DNA of 64,000 bases, taken from positions 62,001 through 126,000 of the forward strand of contig NZ_JADILO010000005.1 in NCBI RefSeq assembly GCF_015278125.1, written 5' to 3'. A model generated the notes under the pieces. It worked only from the letters and a program-made list of their open reading frames with translations. It had not been told where the DNA came from and searched no databases. The stretch is from Vibrio fluminensis (lineage in GTDB: Bacteria; Pseudomonadota; Gammaproteobacteria; Enterobacterales; Vibrionaceae). A program made the position numbers and the translations under genes. Shown in pieces: positions 1 through 9,050 of the stretch (positions within the stretch are counted from its first letter, which is position 1; each line of letters begins with the position of its first letter).

Positions 1-710
1 CGCCAGTTATCTTCGCTAATATCATCGACTAGCGCTTTTAATAGCGAATCGGTTTTGGTTAAGCCATCAGGCAGCAGCAGTTCAGACGCATCGTCCAGCG
101 CGTTGAACATCAACGGCATGATCTGGCTGAGCTTGCGGCATTGTGCCAGCAGCAGAGTGCGGAACAGCTCCTCATCTTTGTCACCTGCCATCAGCATCTC
201 AACGAGTTCGGCTTTGTTCAGACCAAGGTCTTCAGCCACATCGGTTGCGTGTTTGACGATCTCAAAGCCTTCGCCGAACGCTGAAAACGCATCTTGGCCT
301 TCTGTGCTACTGACTTTCGGCGGCATACTGAGCACACGGAAACCGTGATCAAGGTATTCGTTGACTTCCATATAACGAATGGCGGTCAGGCGGTTAAACC
401 AAGTAAACGCCATTTCGTTGATCAGCTGGTTAAAACCGTGGCGGTAATCAAAACTGGCTTGTTCGCCTTCCTTTGATGGGGCAATCGTGCCCAGTGCTTC
501 AATACGTTTAACCAAGCGGTTACGCAGTTGGCCTTCGTGTCGGGTGAAAATGCGGCCTTCAATCAGGGCGATATTGCTTTCAAACTGGACATCTTCCACT
601 TTGGCTGGTTTGTTTTCGTAAATGCCAAAGTGCGCAGCGCGCTTGGTAACGGCTTGCATAAAGGCCACGCGCGCTTTGGGCGCATAGGCTTTGAGTTTAT
701 TGGTGTTCAT
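1..710 (-). CDS. pglX: BREX-1 adenine-specific DNA methyltransferase PglX, N-terminal part (cut by window edge)
   Basis: The minus-strand frame from the ATG at 710 is open to base 1 (236 codons). It reads MNTNKLKAYAPKARVAFMQA at the N-terminus and has WFNRLTAIRYMEV around residues 102-114, the conserved N-terminal element of BREX PglX methyltransferases ahead of the SAM-binding domain. PglX proteins are usually about 1,200 residues, so only the non-catalytic start is visible and no NPPY-type motif can be checked. PglX makes the m6A host mark needed for BREX self/non-self discrimination. It lies 95 bp downstream of brxC, as expected for BREX-1. No strong Shine-Dalgarno precedes the ATG, only a GAG about 7 bp upstream. 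The assignment rests on recognised N-terminal sequence plus brxABC context. Confidence 0.9.
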   Translation of the reverse strand, partial: MNTNKLKAYAPKARVAFMQAVTKRAAHFGIYENKPAKVEDVQFESNIALIEGRIFTRHEGQLRNRLVKRIEALGTIAPSKEGEQASFDYRHGFNQLINEMAFTWFNRLTAIRYMEVNEYLDHGFRVLSMPPKVSSTEGQDAFSAFGEGFEIVKHATDVAEDLGLNKAELVEMLMAGDKDEELFRTLLLAQCRKLSQIMPLMFNALDDASELLLPDGLTKTDSLLKALVDDISEDNW

Positions 711-805
711 TGGTGTTCTCTATCCCAGCGCATAGGCGCTGTAAGGCAAATTTAAACAACACCGTCCATGGTGATTTTATTGCGGTATCCCACCGCAACG
801 GCAAA

Positions 806-3800
806 TTACTTGATGCGTACGCGGTGATTGCTTTCAACCAGCGTGGTTAAACGCTCACGCAGTGCGGCAACATAGGCTTCGACATCGTCCAAGCTTTCCA
901 TGTAGGCCGATTTTGACGTTGAGCGATAAACCGCTACGGCATCGACCGCTTGGGTGGGCTTAACGGCTGGCATGATGGGCGAAATAACCTTTACGGCATC
1001 AACGACGGCTGCGTTTCCTGTTCCTGGGGCAGGGTTTGAATCCGTTGCAGTGGCTGTGCCTGTTCCCGTTGCGGGTGTTTTGGCGGCGGCTTGTTCAATC
1101 AAGAAACGGTTAACTTGCTCTTCGGCATCTGCAAACCAGTCTTCGGCTTCGCTCAGTTGGTTACGAATTTGCGCGACGTTTTGCTCTTTCTCAATGCGCT
1201 TAATGGCGTCTTGGAATGGCATCAGGGCTTTGTTACTAAGTTCTGCTGGGGCGTTCGCATCATCGAGCAAGGTTTTGACACTGGTGACGTGTGCCAGAAG
1301 TTTTTGGCTGACCACATCGCGCTGCTGAGCAATAAAGTTGCTGTCAATCGCGGCAATGTTTTCTATCAGCGGTTGAATGTCGCGGATCTCGCGGTATGGA
1401 CGTGGGCTGTGATAAATCGCATTCAGTTTATCGAGTGCGGATTTAGCGACGTCGTCTTTTTCCAGATACGCGCGGTTCGGCGCGAAGGTTACGCTTAACG
1501 CGCGCTCAAGGTTTTGCCAAGTAGCAAACTGGGTTTCATAGAAGTTTTCCAGTTCGCTGTAGTCTTCTTCAAAATCGCACAGGTCATCGGCCACGCTGAT
1601 AAAGCGTTCAATAAATTGGAAGCTTGATGGCATGTCCGTTAATGACGCGAGCAGGGCAATGCCATCAGCCATTTCCTGTTTACCCGGGTAATGGCCGGTA
1701 GACGCTTTCGACTGAAAGCCTTTGAGCTTGCCAAGCCACTGGTTCAGTTTGTCGCTGGCACTGGTGAACAGCTCTTTTTCTGAGCTAGGCGCACTGCCAA
1801 ACTGCAAGTCTTTATACAGGCGTGCGGCTTTCTTCAGGTTCGCTTCTGACTGTTGCTTGATTTTACGAATGCGCAGGTTGGCACGTTTTTGCGTTTTGCT
1901 TAGGTGCTCGTAACTTTGCTTGAGTGCGACCTCTTGTTGGTTAGCTTGGAAAGTGATTTTGTTGGCAAGCCCAAGACGTGCGAGCAGCAACACGATTTCA
2001 TCGCTGTTCCAACCGTACGGACGTTTAGAGAAACGCTTGAGAATATCGTCTGCGGTGATGGCGTGGCTGTTATCTTCTGCCAGCGTAATGTACTGCTCGA
2101 CTTCCATGAGCGCTTGCGGGTTAGCATCAGCCGCGTTTAAATCCAAGCCAAACTGCGCAGTATCCCCTGCGACGAGGGTTTGCTGAATTTCGGTGATGAT
2201 GTTGCCTGAAAATGGCTTAATATATTTCAGTTTGCCGAAGGTGTTTTCGATGATGTAACGGTACGCACCATCCAGCATGGTGCTGATAGAGCCGCCTTTG
2301 GCATCAAATTCTGAACCCAGCGCATAGAAATCAGACTGTTTGATCAGATCTTCCAGTTCCAGTACCAATCGCTTGCGACGCGCCATGTTTTCATTGGCTT
2401 TATCACGGCGCAGTTGTTCTTGCTCTGGCGTACTGGCGTTGGATTTACGAATGTACTTTTCGGTTTTAATGTAGGTGCGCAGTTCGTCAAACAGCTTTGG
2501 CTTGTCTGCTAGTTTGATCAGAATGCAGTCTGCTGAACGGTTTGTGCAGTAACCGTGAGTGTAATCGTCGTAGTTGGCATCAATCTGCGAGACTACGTTC
2601 AGCTTGAGATCGCTTTCGCCATTGCGGTCAAACGGCATGCCGTTACACGTGCGGGAGATCGGGAAAAGCTGTTTGTTTTCTGGATAGGTGTACTTGTCGT
2701 TCCGGCGCAAGATCTCATCAAAGATGATACGGCTTAGTTCGTGGGTTTCATCTGATGGATCGATATCGGTATGTTGGATCTCTTTTTCGATTTCCCTCTC
2801 TTCATTGGTCAGGAACAGGTACTCATCCCCTTGACGGGCGATCAGCTGGTTACGTTCTAACGCATCAAGGCTGTGTTCGATCTGTTTGCGCAGTGTACGT
2901 TTGTCTTGATCTACTTCGCTGATGCAAAGCGTTACCAAGTTATCCAATGTCGATTTCACTTCATCGACATAGCGGATCATAAACAGGGTTTGCAGTACGT
3001 TGATGGCAAATTCATCAATCGATGACTTTTCCTGTGCGTGGTTAATATCACGTACGACAGCGGTATCAAGGAATTTCTTGATAGACGAGTAGAAACTGTA
3101 GATTGGGATCAGGCGGCCAATATCATCGCTGGCAAACTGGTTGCTCGCGATTTGGAAAGCGTCGATCAGTGAACGTTCGCCTTTACTCATGTGCTGACCC
3201 GATGCACCTGCTCGGCTGATCCCTGAGAAGATCTTTTGCACCAAGTTGTAGTGATAGGGGATGAACGGGTAGCTGTTAACGAAGTTTTCCGTACTGGTGT
3301 AGTTAGCCAGCTCCGCGCTGTTGCTGTGCTCGAAGCTCAGTTGGGCACGAATGATGTCGCCTTTGCTGTCATACAGTTGACTTAGGGTGTGCTTGGCCTC
3401 GTCTGTTTTTTCCAGCAGACGCTTTTCAATGACTTCATTGGTGTTTGAACTGGACAGAGAGATGCGTTCAAATCGGCCTTGGATCTTTGAGAAATCTTGG
3501 CTTTTTGAACCCTGCATTTTGCCAAGTACGGCATCAATGTCTTCTTGTGAGGTTACCACCACCCACGCACGACCACCACAAATGGTGCCGAGGTTTTCGG
3601 TGATGGTTTGCAGCTTCAGCATCATTTGGGTGTTCTGGCCAATAAACTGGCCGACTTCATCGACGAAGAACAAAATGCGGCGTTCTTGGCTGACGTCGAG
3701 GTAGTCTTTTACCCATTTGCAGAAGTTCGCGATGTCTAGCGGGAAGTTGTCTTCCAGCTTTTCAACCCACTGTGTGGTGGATGCCAGAGACTGACCAGTG

Positions 3801-4465
3801 ACTTGGCTTAGTGCCTCGGCAATGTCGTCACGGTAAAAATCGAACGAATCACGTTGTTCCAGCCACGGTTCTCCAGAGATAGACTGGAAAGCTTGTTGGA
3901 ATTGAATGAACATTCCACGAGCTTCAAGATCGCGTTCTAGATGGGCGATATGGGCGTGATCACCCGAGTAACCTAAGTGCTCGTTGAACACTTTTAGGAA
4001 GACTTTGAGGATCGCATCTTCTTTGTCGTCAGTATCTGCGCGGCTATCGATGTTAAACAGGATGACTTGGTTCTGTTTTTGAATCGCTTTTTCGATATCG
4101 CCAATTAGAAACGGTTCGTCCTTCAACTTGTCGCTGAAAAAATCGAATGCACGCTTGCTGTCGTCGTTGTGACGGGTTTCTACATTGCGCAACAGGTAAG
4201 AGAGGATCTTGATAAAATGCGATTTACCACTGCCGAAGAAGCCAGAGACCCAAATCCCTGATTTGCCCGCAATAGCGGCTTGTTCTGGGTTGTGGACGGA
4301 AGGCATGTAGAACTTGAAGAAGTTCTCAATATGGCCCTTTAGCTCTTCTGTGATCACGTATTCGTCGAGTTCGACAAACACGGTTTCATTTTCAGTTTGA
4401 TCGGCTTTGACCACGCCATTAATTGGGCGGGCAATGTCTTTAGTAAATAACTGCTTAATTTTCAT
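806..4465 (-). CDS. brxC: BREX system P-loop ATPase BrxC
   Basis: This 1,219-residue protein has a Walker A motif GFFGSGKS at residues 75-82 and a Walker B stretch ILFFVDE at about 264-270, followed by VGQFIG. That arrangement and the size are typical of BrxC (about 1,200 residues). Near the C-terminus (about 1,118-1,150) lies an Ala/Thr/Pro/Gly-rich linker that looks disordered. BrxC is an AAA+-like ATPase essential for BREX defence and host methylation. It is the third gene of brxA-brxB-brxC-pglX, 32 bp after brxB, so co-transcription is likely. No frameshift is seen. Exact biochemical role in the complex is not readable from sequence. Confidence 0.95.
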   Translation of the reverse strand: MKIKQLFTKDIARPINGVVKADQTENETVFVELDEYVITEELKGHIENFFKFYMPSVHNPEQAAIAGKSGIWVSGFFGSGKSHFIKILSYLLRNVETRHNDDSKRAFDFFSDKLKDEPFLIGDIEKAIQKQNQVILFNIDSRADTDDKEDAILKVFLKVFNEHLGYSGDHAHIAHLERDLEARGMFIQFQQAFQSISGEPWLEQRDSFDFYRDDIAEALSQVTGQSLASTTQWVEKLEDNFPLDIANFCKWVKDYLDVSQERRILFFVDEVGQFIGQNTQMMLKLQTITENLGTICGGRAWVVVTSQEDIDAVLGKMQGSKSQDFSKIQGRFERISLSSSNTNEVIEKRLLEKTDEAKHTLSQLYDSKGDIIRAQLSFEHSNSAELANYTSTENFVNSYPFIPYHYNLVQKIFSGISRAGASGQHMSKGERSLIDAFQIASNQFASDDIGRLIPIYSFYSSIKKFLDTAVVRDINHAQEKSSIDEFAINVLQTLFMIRYVDEVKSTLDNLVTLCISEVDQDKRTLRKQIEHSLDALERNQLIARQGDEYLFLTNEEREIEKEIQHTDIDPSDETHELSRIIFDEILRRNDKYTYPENKQLFPISRTCNGMPFDRNGESDLKLNVVSQIDANYDDYTHGYCTNRSADCILIKLADKPKLFDELRTYIKTEKYIRKSNASTPEQEQLRRDKANENMARRKRLVLELEDLIKQSDFYALGSEFDAKGGSISTMLDGAYRYIIENTFGKLKYIKPFSGNIITEIQQTLVAGDTAQFGLDLNAADANPQALMEVEQYITLAEDNSHAITADDILKRFSKRPYGWNSDEIVLLLARLGLANKITFQANQQEVALKQSYEHLSKTQKRANLRIRKIKQQSEANLKKAARLYKDLQFGSAPSSEKELFTSASDKLNQWLGKLKGFQSKASTGHYPGKQEMADGIALLASLTDMPSSFQFIERFISVADDLCDFEEDYSELENFYETQFATWQNLERALSVTFAPNRAYLEKDDVAKSALDKLNAIYHSPRPYREIRDIQPLIENIAAIDSNFIAQQRDVVSQKLLAHVTSVKTLLDDANAPAELSNKALMPFQDAIKRIEKEQNVAQIRNQLSEAEDWFADAEEQVNRFLIEQAAAKTPATGTGTATATDSNPAPGTGNAAVVDAVKVISPIMPAVKPTQAVDAVAVYRSTSKSAYMESLDDVEAYVAALRERLTTLVESNHRVRIK

Positions 4466-4497
4466 GGGTTGATTTTCGTCGACAGCTTGGTCAGTGT

Positions 4498-5085
4498 TTA
4501 AGGCACCAGCTTGAAGGCTCGGTAGTAGTTGTTGGATTCGATTTTTCCGAACGGACGAAGGGTGGCACCATCGTATTCGCCGGGGTAAAACATCACGGTG
4601 GGCTTGTTGCCGACTTTAGCGTGCAAGGCGTTGAGTAACCCGTGTCCACGCACAATCGGCCACACGCTGCCTAATCCGTGTAGAATGATAAAATCGCATT
4701 GAGCAATATCAGATTGTTCAACGATAAACTCGGCCACTCGGTTTTGTTCTAGTGGGCCTTTGAGTGCTTTGAACAGCGCATCATCACCTTTTTCAAATTG
4801 CATTTTGTAGGCGCGATCAAGCAGCCCGCGTGACTGCAAAAGCGTTACGATCATTTCAAACAAGTTAATGGAAGCGAAGCGGCGTCCCGTACTTTCTGCG
4901 CGCACAGTTAACTTGTTGATGACGATATTTAAATGCTCGCGAACCATTAATTCGTGCTCGGGAGCGTAATCAAAGATGTAAAAGCCAATCTCGCCGCCTA
5001 ACTCTTTATTGGTTAGAAATTCTTCGCTTTCCAACCGTGATTGGATTTTAGCTAAGCGGGATCGAAGTGTGGTTGAGTTTTCCAT
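4498..5085 (-). CDS. brxB: BREX protein BrxB (DUF1788 family)
   Basis: This 195-residue protein contains the DUF1788-type core, with AQCDFIILHGLGSVWPIVRGH around residues 126-146 and VMFYPGEYDG at about 163-172. BrxB is a conserved small component of BREX-1 of unclear biochemical activity, required for defence. The ATG (5083-5085) immediately follows the TAA stop of brxA (5086-5088) with no spacer, which implies translational coupling. Length matches the family (about 190-200). The identification is supported by position between brxA and brxC. Confidence 0.93.
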   Translation of the reverse strand: MENSTTLRSRLAKIQSRLESEEFLTNKELGGEIGFYIFDYAPEHELMVREHLNIVINKLTVRAESTGRRFASINLFEMIVTLLQSRGLLDRAYKMQFEKGDDALFKALKGPLEQNRVAEFIVEQSDIAQCDFIILHGLGSVWPIVRGHGLLNALHAKVGNKPTVMFYPGEYDGATLRPFGKIESNNYYRAFKLVP

Positions 5086-5679
5086 TTAGGGCTCCATTAC
5101 ACGTAAAATATCTTCCCGATTCATATTGATAAGAATGGTTCTTAGCTCAGATGAGAGATAAACGTTTTGAATGTTCTTATCCTTAGTGGAGTCGATATAG
5201 CCAGCATCGAATAATATTTTAAAAACCACTTGCCCTATTTTATATACCGAACTCTGTGATAACTCAGAAAGTTCTGGGATTACGCGAGTACGATCTTCCC
5301 AAAAATGTAGCCAGTCATCTTGATTCAAAGATGTTCTATATAATCTCCTAGCTTCTAAGAGTACATGTTTGATGAAATCAATAAGAATAGGGGAGTCAAT
5401 TAATGTCGCTACCAGCATTAGTTGCTTTGCGTCATTATTATTACTTTTTTCTAGCGTCGACAAAAAATCAGTGCCTAAACTAGCAATTCTTTTCCTAATG
5501 GTTGCCGCATTTCTTTTGGACGATGCTTGGCTTGGCTTTTGCAATAAATTTTCTTCAATAATTGCTTGATGCCAATCATTGCTTGAGGGTGATTGGATTA
5601 ACAACTGGGCAATGAGTTGGCTTTCTCTAGCCATGAGTGAACCGCCAATAATGTCACCTAAGTATTTTTTTCTATTCAC
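5086..5679 (-). CDS. brxA: BREX protein BrxA (DUF1819 family)
   Basis: This 197-residue protein opens with KKYLGDIIGGSLMARESQLI, the characteristic N-terminus of DUF1819/BrxA proteins (about 200 residues). It is the first gene of the BREX operon and has the long AT-rich upstream region expected of the operon promoter. Published BrxA structures resemble NusB-like RNA-binding folds and bind DNA; that is family knowledge, not visible here. It is directly followed by brxB without intervening bases. No brxR-type WYL regulator is found immediately upstream; the next upstream gene is an unrelated ToxR-like regulator in divergent orientation. Confidence 0.93.
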   Translation of the reverse strand: MNRKKYLGDIIGGSLMARESQLIAQLLIQSPSSNDWHQAIIEENLLQKPSQASSKRNAATIRKRIASLGTDFLSTLEKSNNNDAKQLMLVATLIDSPILIDFIKHVLLEARRLYRTSLNQDDWLHFWEDRTRVIPELSELSQSSVYKIGQVVFKILFDAGYIDSTKDKNIQNVYLSSELRTILINMNREDILRVMEP

Positions 5680-6220
5680 TAGGTTTGAATGATTTGAGTT
5701 GTGATGGCCAAACGATACATCAATGTCTTGATTATATAATGTTACATTTTTAAATTTATGATCGGTTTTTTTTGTTCTTTTTTCTGGTGAAAATTATTTA
5801 GTTACATTATCGACTGACACTCTTTGTATAAATGCTATGTGACAACTTAAACTCTAGTCTACCAAGTGTACCCATTACGTGGATTAGAAGGAAAATCATT
5901 TAATATTAGTTGTTTATGTTATTTCTTTGTTGGTGTTGAGGATGTTGGTGCGCAAAAAATAAAGTGAGGATTTGTTGTTATTAAATGATTTTTAACTAAT
6001 GCAACCATCATTATGTAACAGCTTGCTTTCTGTTGTTAATGAGATTTACTTTTTAATTGTTTACATTGTAATTATTTAAAGGTTAAATTGCCGGATTTTG
6101 GCTTTGATTAAATATTTAGTTTTGACTTGTATTATTACTCAATAGTTTTGTTGTTGATGTGTTTTTTTCTGTCTATAAAGGTTTTTTTGTTATCTGATGA
6201 CAACTATATGAATTCTACCA

Positions 6221-6230
6221 GGGGGGGGGG
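6221..6230. repeat. G10 homopolymer tract
   Basis: Ten consecutive G residues in otherwise AT-rich DNA, 541 bp upstream of the brxA start and 326 bp upstream of the ToxR-like start. Such tracts are prone to slipped-strand length change. Its distance from both genes makes a direct promoter-spacing role uncertain. Confidence 0.7.
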
Positions 6231-6487
6231 TTGTTGATAAAATTATAATCTAGTAATTTTAATGTTTACCATTGTTTGTCAATGAATTGTTTTCTTTGTT
6301 ATTGTTCAAAACGTTGCGTGTATAATATTTTTTTCGATAAAATAATAGTTGATTTGCAAGTCAATTGATTTGGTTTTAATACAATTAAGGTGAGAAGCAT
6401 AGCATCCTGATGTTGGGATGAAATTAATTAAATGATGATTATCCATTCTTTTCCGGACGTTATGAATCAGATTTGGATGTGATCATC

Positions 6488-6515
6488 TTCACATTTTGTA
6501 TGATTTGTGTATAAT
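6488..6515 (+). promoter_or_regulatory. sigma70-like promoter of the ToxR-like pair
   Basis: A -35-like TTCACA at 6488-6493 is followed after 16 bp by a perfect -10 TATAAT at 6510-6515. The downstream ATG is at 6557, leaving a leader of about 35 bases. Prediction from sequence only. Confidence 0.55.
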
Positions 6516-6556
6516 GCCCGCTTTCTGTATACGGTATTCCATAGAGTAATTATCCG

Positions 6557-7177
6557 ATGATAAATCAAGGTAACACTATAATTCTTGGTGATTTAATATG
6601 GGAAGTGGAGTCTAAAGAGCTTAAAAAAGTGGATGGTGATGCTGCCAATGAAGTCGCAGTAGTGTTGACGCCAAAGCAGTATCAGTTGTTAAAGTGTCTA
6701 TACGATGCTTACCCCAATGTACTAAAAAAAGAAGAAATTGTTGGAGAGGTTTGGAGCAATACATTTACCTCACCGGAAAGTTTGCCGCAATTGATTATTC
6801 GCACGAGACAAGCAATCGGTGATACGACCAAGCAGATACTAGTAAATCAACCGGGTGTTGGCTACTCGCTAAACTTTCAATCGCCAGTTATCAATGAAGT
6901 TGAAAGCCTGCCAACGGACTGTGAACCAAGCAACGATTCTAAGCGAAAAAAAACGCGTTACTTTTGGAGGTTACTGTTAGGCTTAATGTGTTTAGTGACA
7001 GCTTACAATGTATTTGAAGTTTGTAGCGCATTCTATTACGCATCGGTGTTCAAGCAGTTACATCACAAAAATTATTATCCAAATATTTTGAGCACCACTG
7101 ACGGTAAAACTGAGGTTTTAATTGGCGAAACTAAGTGTATTTATGAAAAGAAAAAACTCATTCTTCAATGCCCATAG
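6557..7177 (+). CDS. ToxR/VtrA-like membrane-anchored winged-helix transcriptional regulator
   Basis: This 206-residue protein has an OmpR/ToxR-type winged-helix DNA-binding domain at about residues 8-107 (VLTPKQYQLLKCLYDAYP; TSPESLPQLIIRTRQAIGD; VNQPGVGYSLNF). One hydrophobic membrane segment follows at about 137-155, then a short periplasmic tail with two cysteines (194 and 205, ten residues between). This is the single-pass topology of ToxR, TcpP and VtrA, which sense envelope or bile signals and act on DNA from the inner membrane. The gene overlaps the next small membrane-protein gene, as vtrA overlaps vtrC. A paralogous pair faces it at 7595-8615. Its target genes and signal cannot be inferred. 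Confidence 0.85.
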   Translation: MINQGNTIILGDLIWEVESKELKKVDGDAANEVAVVLTPKQYQLLKCLYDAYPNVLKKEEIVGEVWSNTFTSPESLPQLIIRTRQAIGDTTKQILVNQPGVGYSLNFQSPVINEVESLPTDCEPSNDSKRKKTRYFWRLLLGLMCLVTAYNVFEVCSAFYYASVFKQLHHKNYYPNILSTTDGKTEVLIGETKCIYEKKKLILQCP

Positions 7178-7547
7178 GATTAAAACAATACTGCTATTCT
7201 TAATTGTGAACGTCGTATTACTCGTGCTTTATCAATTCAGTGTTGTGGAATTTTATGGCACAGTTGAAAGGCCACATGTGGCATGGAGTTCTTACACTCA
7301 ATTTCACAATAAAGACATTGAAACTCAGGTGGTTATTTCTCGCAAAGCGGACGATTATATAAAATCACTTTCTTATGATTATCATTTAAGTAAATCTAAA
7401 GGGGGAGAGTATATTGTAACTGGAGGCTCTAACCCTGAACCAGTCAGGCATACCCGGGTTTTTTATCTAGATGAGCAGTGCAGTTTAGTTTTTAGTAACT
7501 TTACTGAAATGATTGTTAATAAAGTGGCGCTGCGCTGTTTATACTAG
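7143..7547 (+). CDS. ToxS/VtrC-like small periplasmic partner of the upstream regulator
   Basis: This 134-residue protein from the ATG at 7143 has one N-terminal membrane segment (about residues 13-30) and a periplasmic domain ending in two cysteines separated by 18 residues and the tail RCLY. The start is uncertain: a TTG at 7122, with GAGG six bases upstream, would add seven residues. It overlaps the 3' end of the ToxR-like gene by at least 35 bp in another reading frame. ToxS and VtrC are the established equivalents; in V. parahaemolyticus VtrA-VtrC form a bile-salt-binding barrel. The similarity here is by topology, size and arrangement, and direct homology should be tested by structure prediction. 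Confidence 0.72.
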   Translation: MKRKNSFFNAHRIKTILLFLIVNVVLLVLYQFSVVEFYGTVERPHVAWSSYTQFHNKDIETQVVISRKADDYIKSLSYDYHLSKSKGGEYIVTGGSNPEPVRHTRVFYLDEQCSLVFSNFTEMIVNKVALRCLY

Positions 7548-7568
7548 ATATTGATAATGAATAATTAT

Positions 7569-7590
7569 CCCCAGAGTATGTCCTCTGGGG
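7569..7590. terminator. bidirectional terminator hairpin between convergent pairs
   Basis: CCCCAGAG (7569-7576) pairs perfectly with CTCTGGGG (7583-7590) across a six-base loop. It lies between two convergent stop codons 47 bp apart. T-runs are weak on both sides, so efficiency is uncertain. Confidence 0.6.
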
Positions 7591-7594
7591 CTTG

Positions 7595-8017
7595 TCAGTA
7601 AAAACATCGCAGTGAGGCATTTTCCATTGCGAGTTTATCCCTGCCGCTAAAGAAAAGCGCACACTTATCATCGATCGCAAATAGTCGGTTATGGCTAATC
7701 GCAATCGAGTCATCGTCCCCTAGTGATATAAACGAATTACCATGCGTTTCAGACTCTACATAAGTGTTGGTATGAGAAACTGTCTTTGCATGTGGATCAT
7801 CTACTTTTGAGTAGATGATCCGAGTTTTGAAATCTTGCTTATACAGAGTTGAGTGTATCGCCCATCGGTAACCTTCAGCCTCTATACGACCATAAACATT
7901 CACTTCAGAGTTCGATATCACAAAAAACGATGCGATATTGAGTATTAGCAGAACGGTTATCGTAATCGTTTTATTGGCATGTAAGTAGTTGAGTGTTCTT
8001 AGTGTAGTTGCATTCAT
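7595..8017 (-). CDS. ToxS/VtrC-like small periplasmic partner (second pair)
   Basis: This 140-residue protein starts at the ATG at 8017 and has a membrane segment at about residues 16-34, then a periplasmic domain. It ends DDKCALFFSG...LRCFY, with two cysteines separated by 18 residues, exactly as in its counterpart ending at 7547 (DEQCSLVFSN...LRCLY). It overlaps the 3' end of its regulator gene by 47 bp in a different frame. The two partners are clearly paralogous at both ends but diverged in the middle, consistent with recognition of different ligands (inference). Confidence 0.72.
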   Translation of the reverse strand: MNATTLRTLNYLHANKTITITVLLILNIASFFVISNSEVNVYGRIEAEGYRWAIHSTLYKQDFKTRIIYSKVDDPHAKTVSHTNTYVESETHGNSFISLGDDDSIAISHNRLFAIDDKCALFFSGRDKLAMENASLRCFY

Positions 8018-8615
8018 TGTTATCAATCACGATAGAAATATTGTTGTTGTCAATTTGTTTTGCGTTAGAGTACGGCTGCGCGAAAAATGCGCTCACAAAT
8101 TGATGTTTGTAATAAGCAGCCTCAACAGCCGAACCTAAGTTAAATAGGGTCAATACAACTAGCACCGGCATGACGAGCTTTACTTTCAGGTTTGCTGGTT
8201 TGGCTTCCACACATTCTTTTGGTGTTGGTGCTGGCTGAGCTGAATTTTCAAAATCATTTTGCTCGTTAACTTCCTGCTGTTTTTCCTTTACCGAGAAATT
8301 GAGCGTGTAACCTACGCCTGGCTCGTTAACCAATATATCCTTATTAGTATCACCTAGAGCGAGTCGAGTTCGGTTGATAAGCTGAGGCAAACTCTCTGGA
8401 GATGTCGGTTTAGACTCCCAAACAAAATCAACGATTTCGCTTCTTTGCAAAATGCTTGGATGCGCGTGGTATAAGCAATGTAGTAGCCGAAATTGTTTTG
8501 GCGTCAGGGTGACTTCTTTACTGTTGTATCCAGTTGTGTCGCTTTGGATTCGTTCCAGTTTTCTTGATTCTACATCCCATGTAAAACCGCCGATAATTAG
8601 CGTTGTTTTATTCAT
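7971..8615 (-). CDS. ToxR/VtrA-like membrane-anchored winged-helix regulator (second pair)
   Basis: This 214-residue paralogue of the protein at 6557-7177 aligns without gaps through residue about 107: VTLTPKQFRLLHCLYHAHP, TSPESLPQLINRTRLALGD and VNEPGVGYTLNF. The cytoplasmic linker (108-144) is longer and rich in E, Q and P. A membrane segment follows at about 145-163 and a periplasmic tail with cysteines at 202 and 213, again with ten residues between. The two pairs probably arose by inverted duplication. The 435 bp upstream region (8616-9050) separates it from a minus-strand metabolic gene, so its promoter lies there. Confidence 0.85.
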   Translation of the reverse strand: MNKTTLIIGGFTWDVESRKLERIQSDTTGYNSKEVTLTPKQFRLLHCLYHAHPSILQRSEIVDFVWESKPTSPESLPQLINRTRLALGDTNKDILVNEPGVGYTLNFSVKEKQQEVNEQNDFENSAQPAPTPKECVEAKPANLKVKLVMPVLVVLTLFNLGSAVEAAYYKHQFVSAFFAQPYSNAKQIDNNNISIVIDNNECNYTKNTQLLTCQ

Positions 8616-9050
8616 AGCTCAATTAATAGTGCTTAAGCAAAAAAGTGTAATTCGCAACACAAGCTTGATTGTCTGTTACGAACGTTTTTAAGACGACTGT
8701 TTGCTAACGGTTAGCGCCTTATAATCTGTGGTGGTGATTTTGGGCTGGATTATAGGAGTAGTGGTGTTGTGTAAAATAGTTACATGCCCCAGATGAGAAG
8801 AGACGAGTTAAGTAATGAGTGAAATCGGTTTTTTCATTCTAAGTTGTTGATAATATTCAATTATAATTTAATGTAATCGTCACTTACATCAAATTACAGT
8901 TTCATTTGTACGGCACAGGTTCAGTGTTTTTTCGCATCTATGTACTGCTCGTTACTAAAACGAATTAGGATGCCTTAGCGTTTAACCATCGAGCATATTT
9001 AGGTGTTTAACTGTGAATTCGTGGCTTAGTTTTGACACAGAACTTCGCTG
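8616..9050. other. 435 bp intergenic region
   Basis: No ORF or RNA gene was recognised. It carries the promoter region of the minus-strand ToxR-like gene at its left end and lies downstream of the first ETF-ubiquinone oxidoreductase gene. No clear terminator is visible. Confidence 0.5.

Larger units (their letters stand above)
5680..6556. other. 877 bp AT-rich non-coding region between brxA and a ToxR-like gene
   Basis: No convincing ORF on either strand. It is rich in T-runs and TTGTTG-type tracts and contains a run of ten G at 6221-6230. It must hold the promoter of the BREX operon (leftward) and of the ToxR-like gene (rightward). Its length is unusual for this otherwise compact window and could mark lost sequence or an island boundary, but no direct repeats or att sites were recognised. 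Confidence 0.6.

Noticed and set aside
954..1498. Plus-strand ORFs opposite brxC
   Set aside because: They are antisense shadows of a well-supported 1,219-residue gene and resemble no family.
5680..6556. tRNA, riboswitch or small gene in the long BREX upstream region
   Set aside because: No cloverleaf, known riboswitch core or ORF with a ribosome site could be recognised; it is AT-rich throughout.
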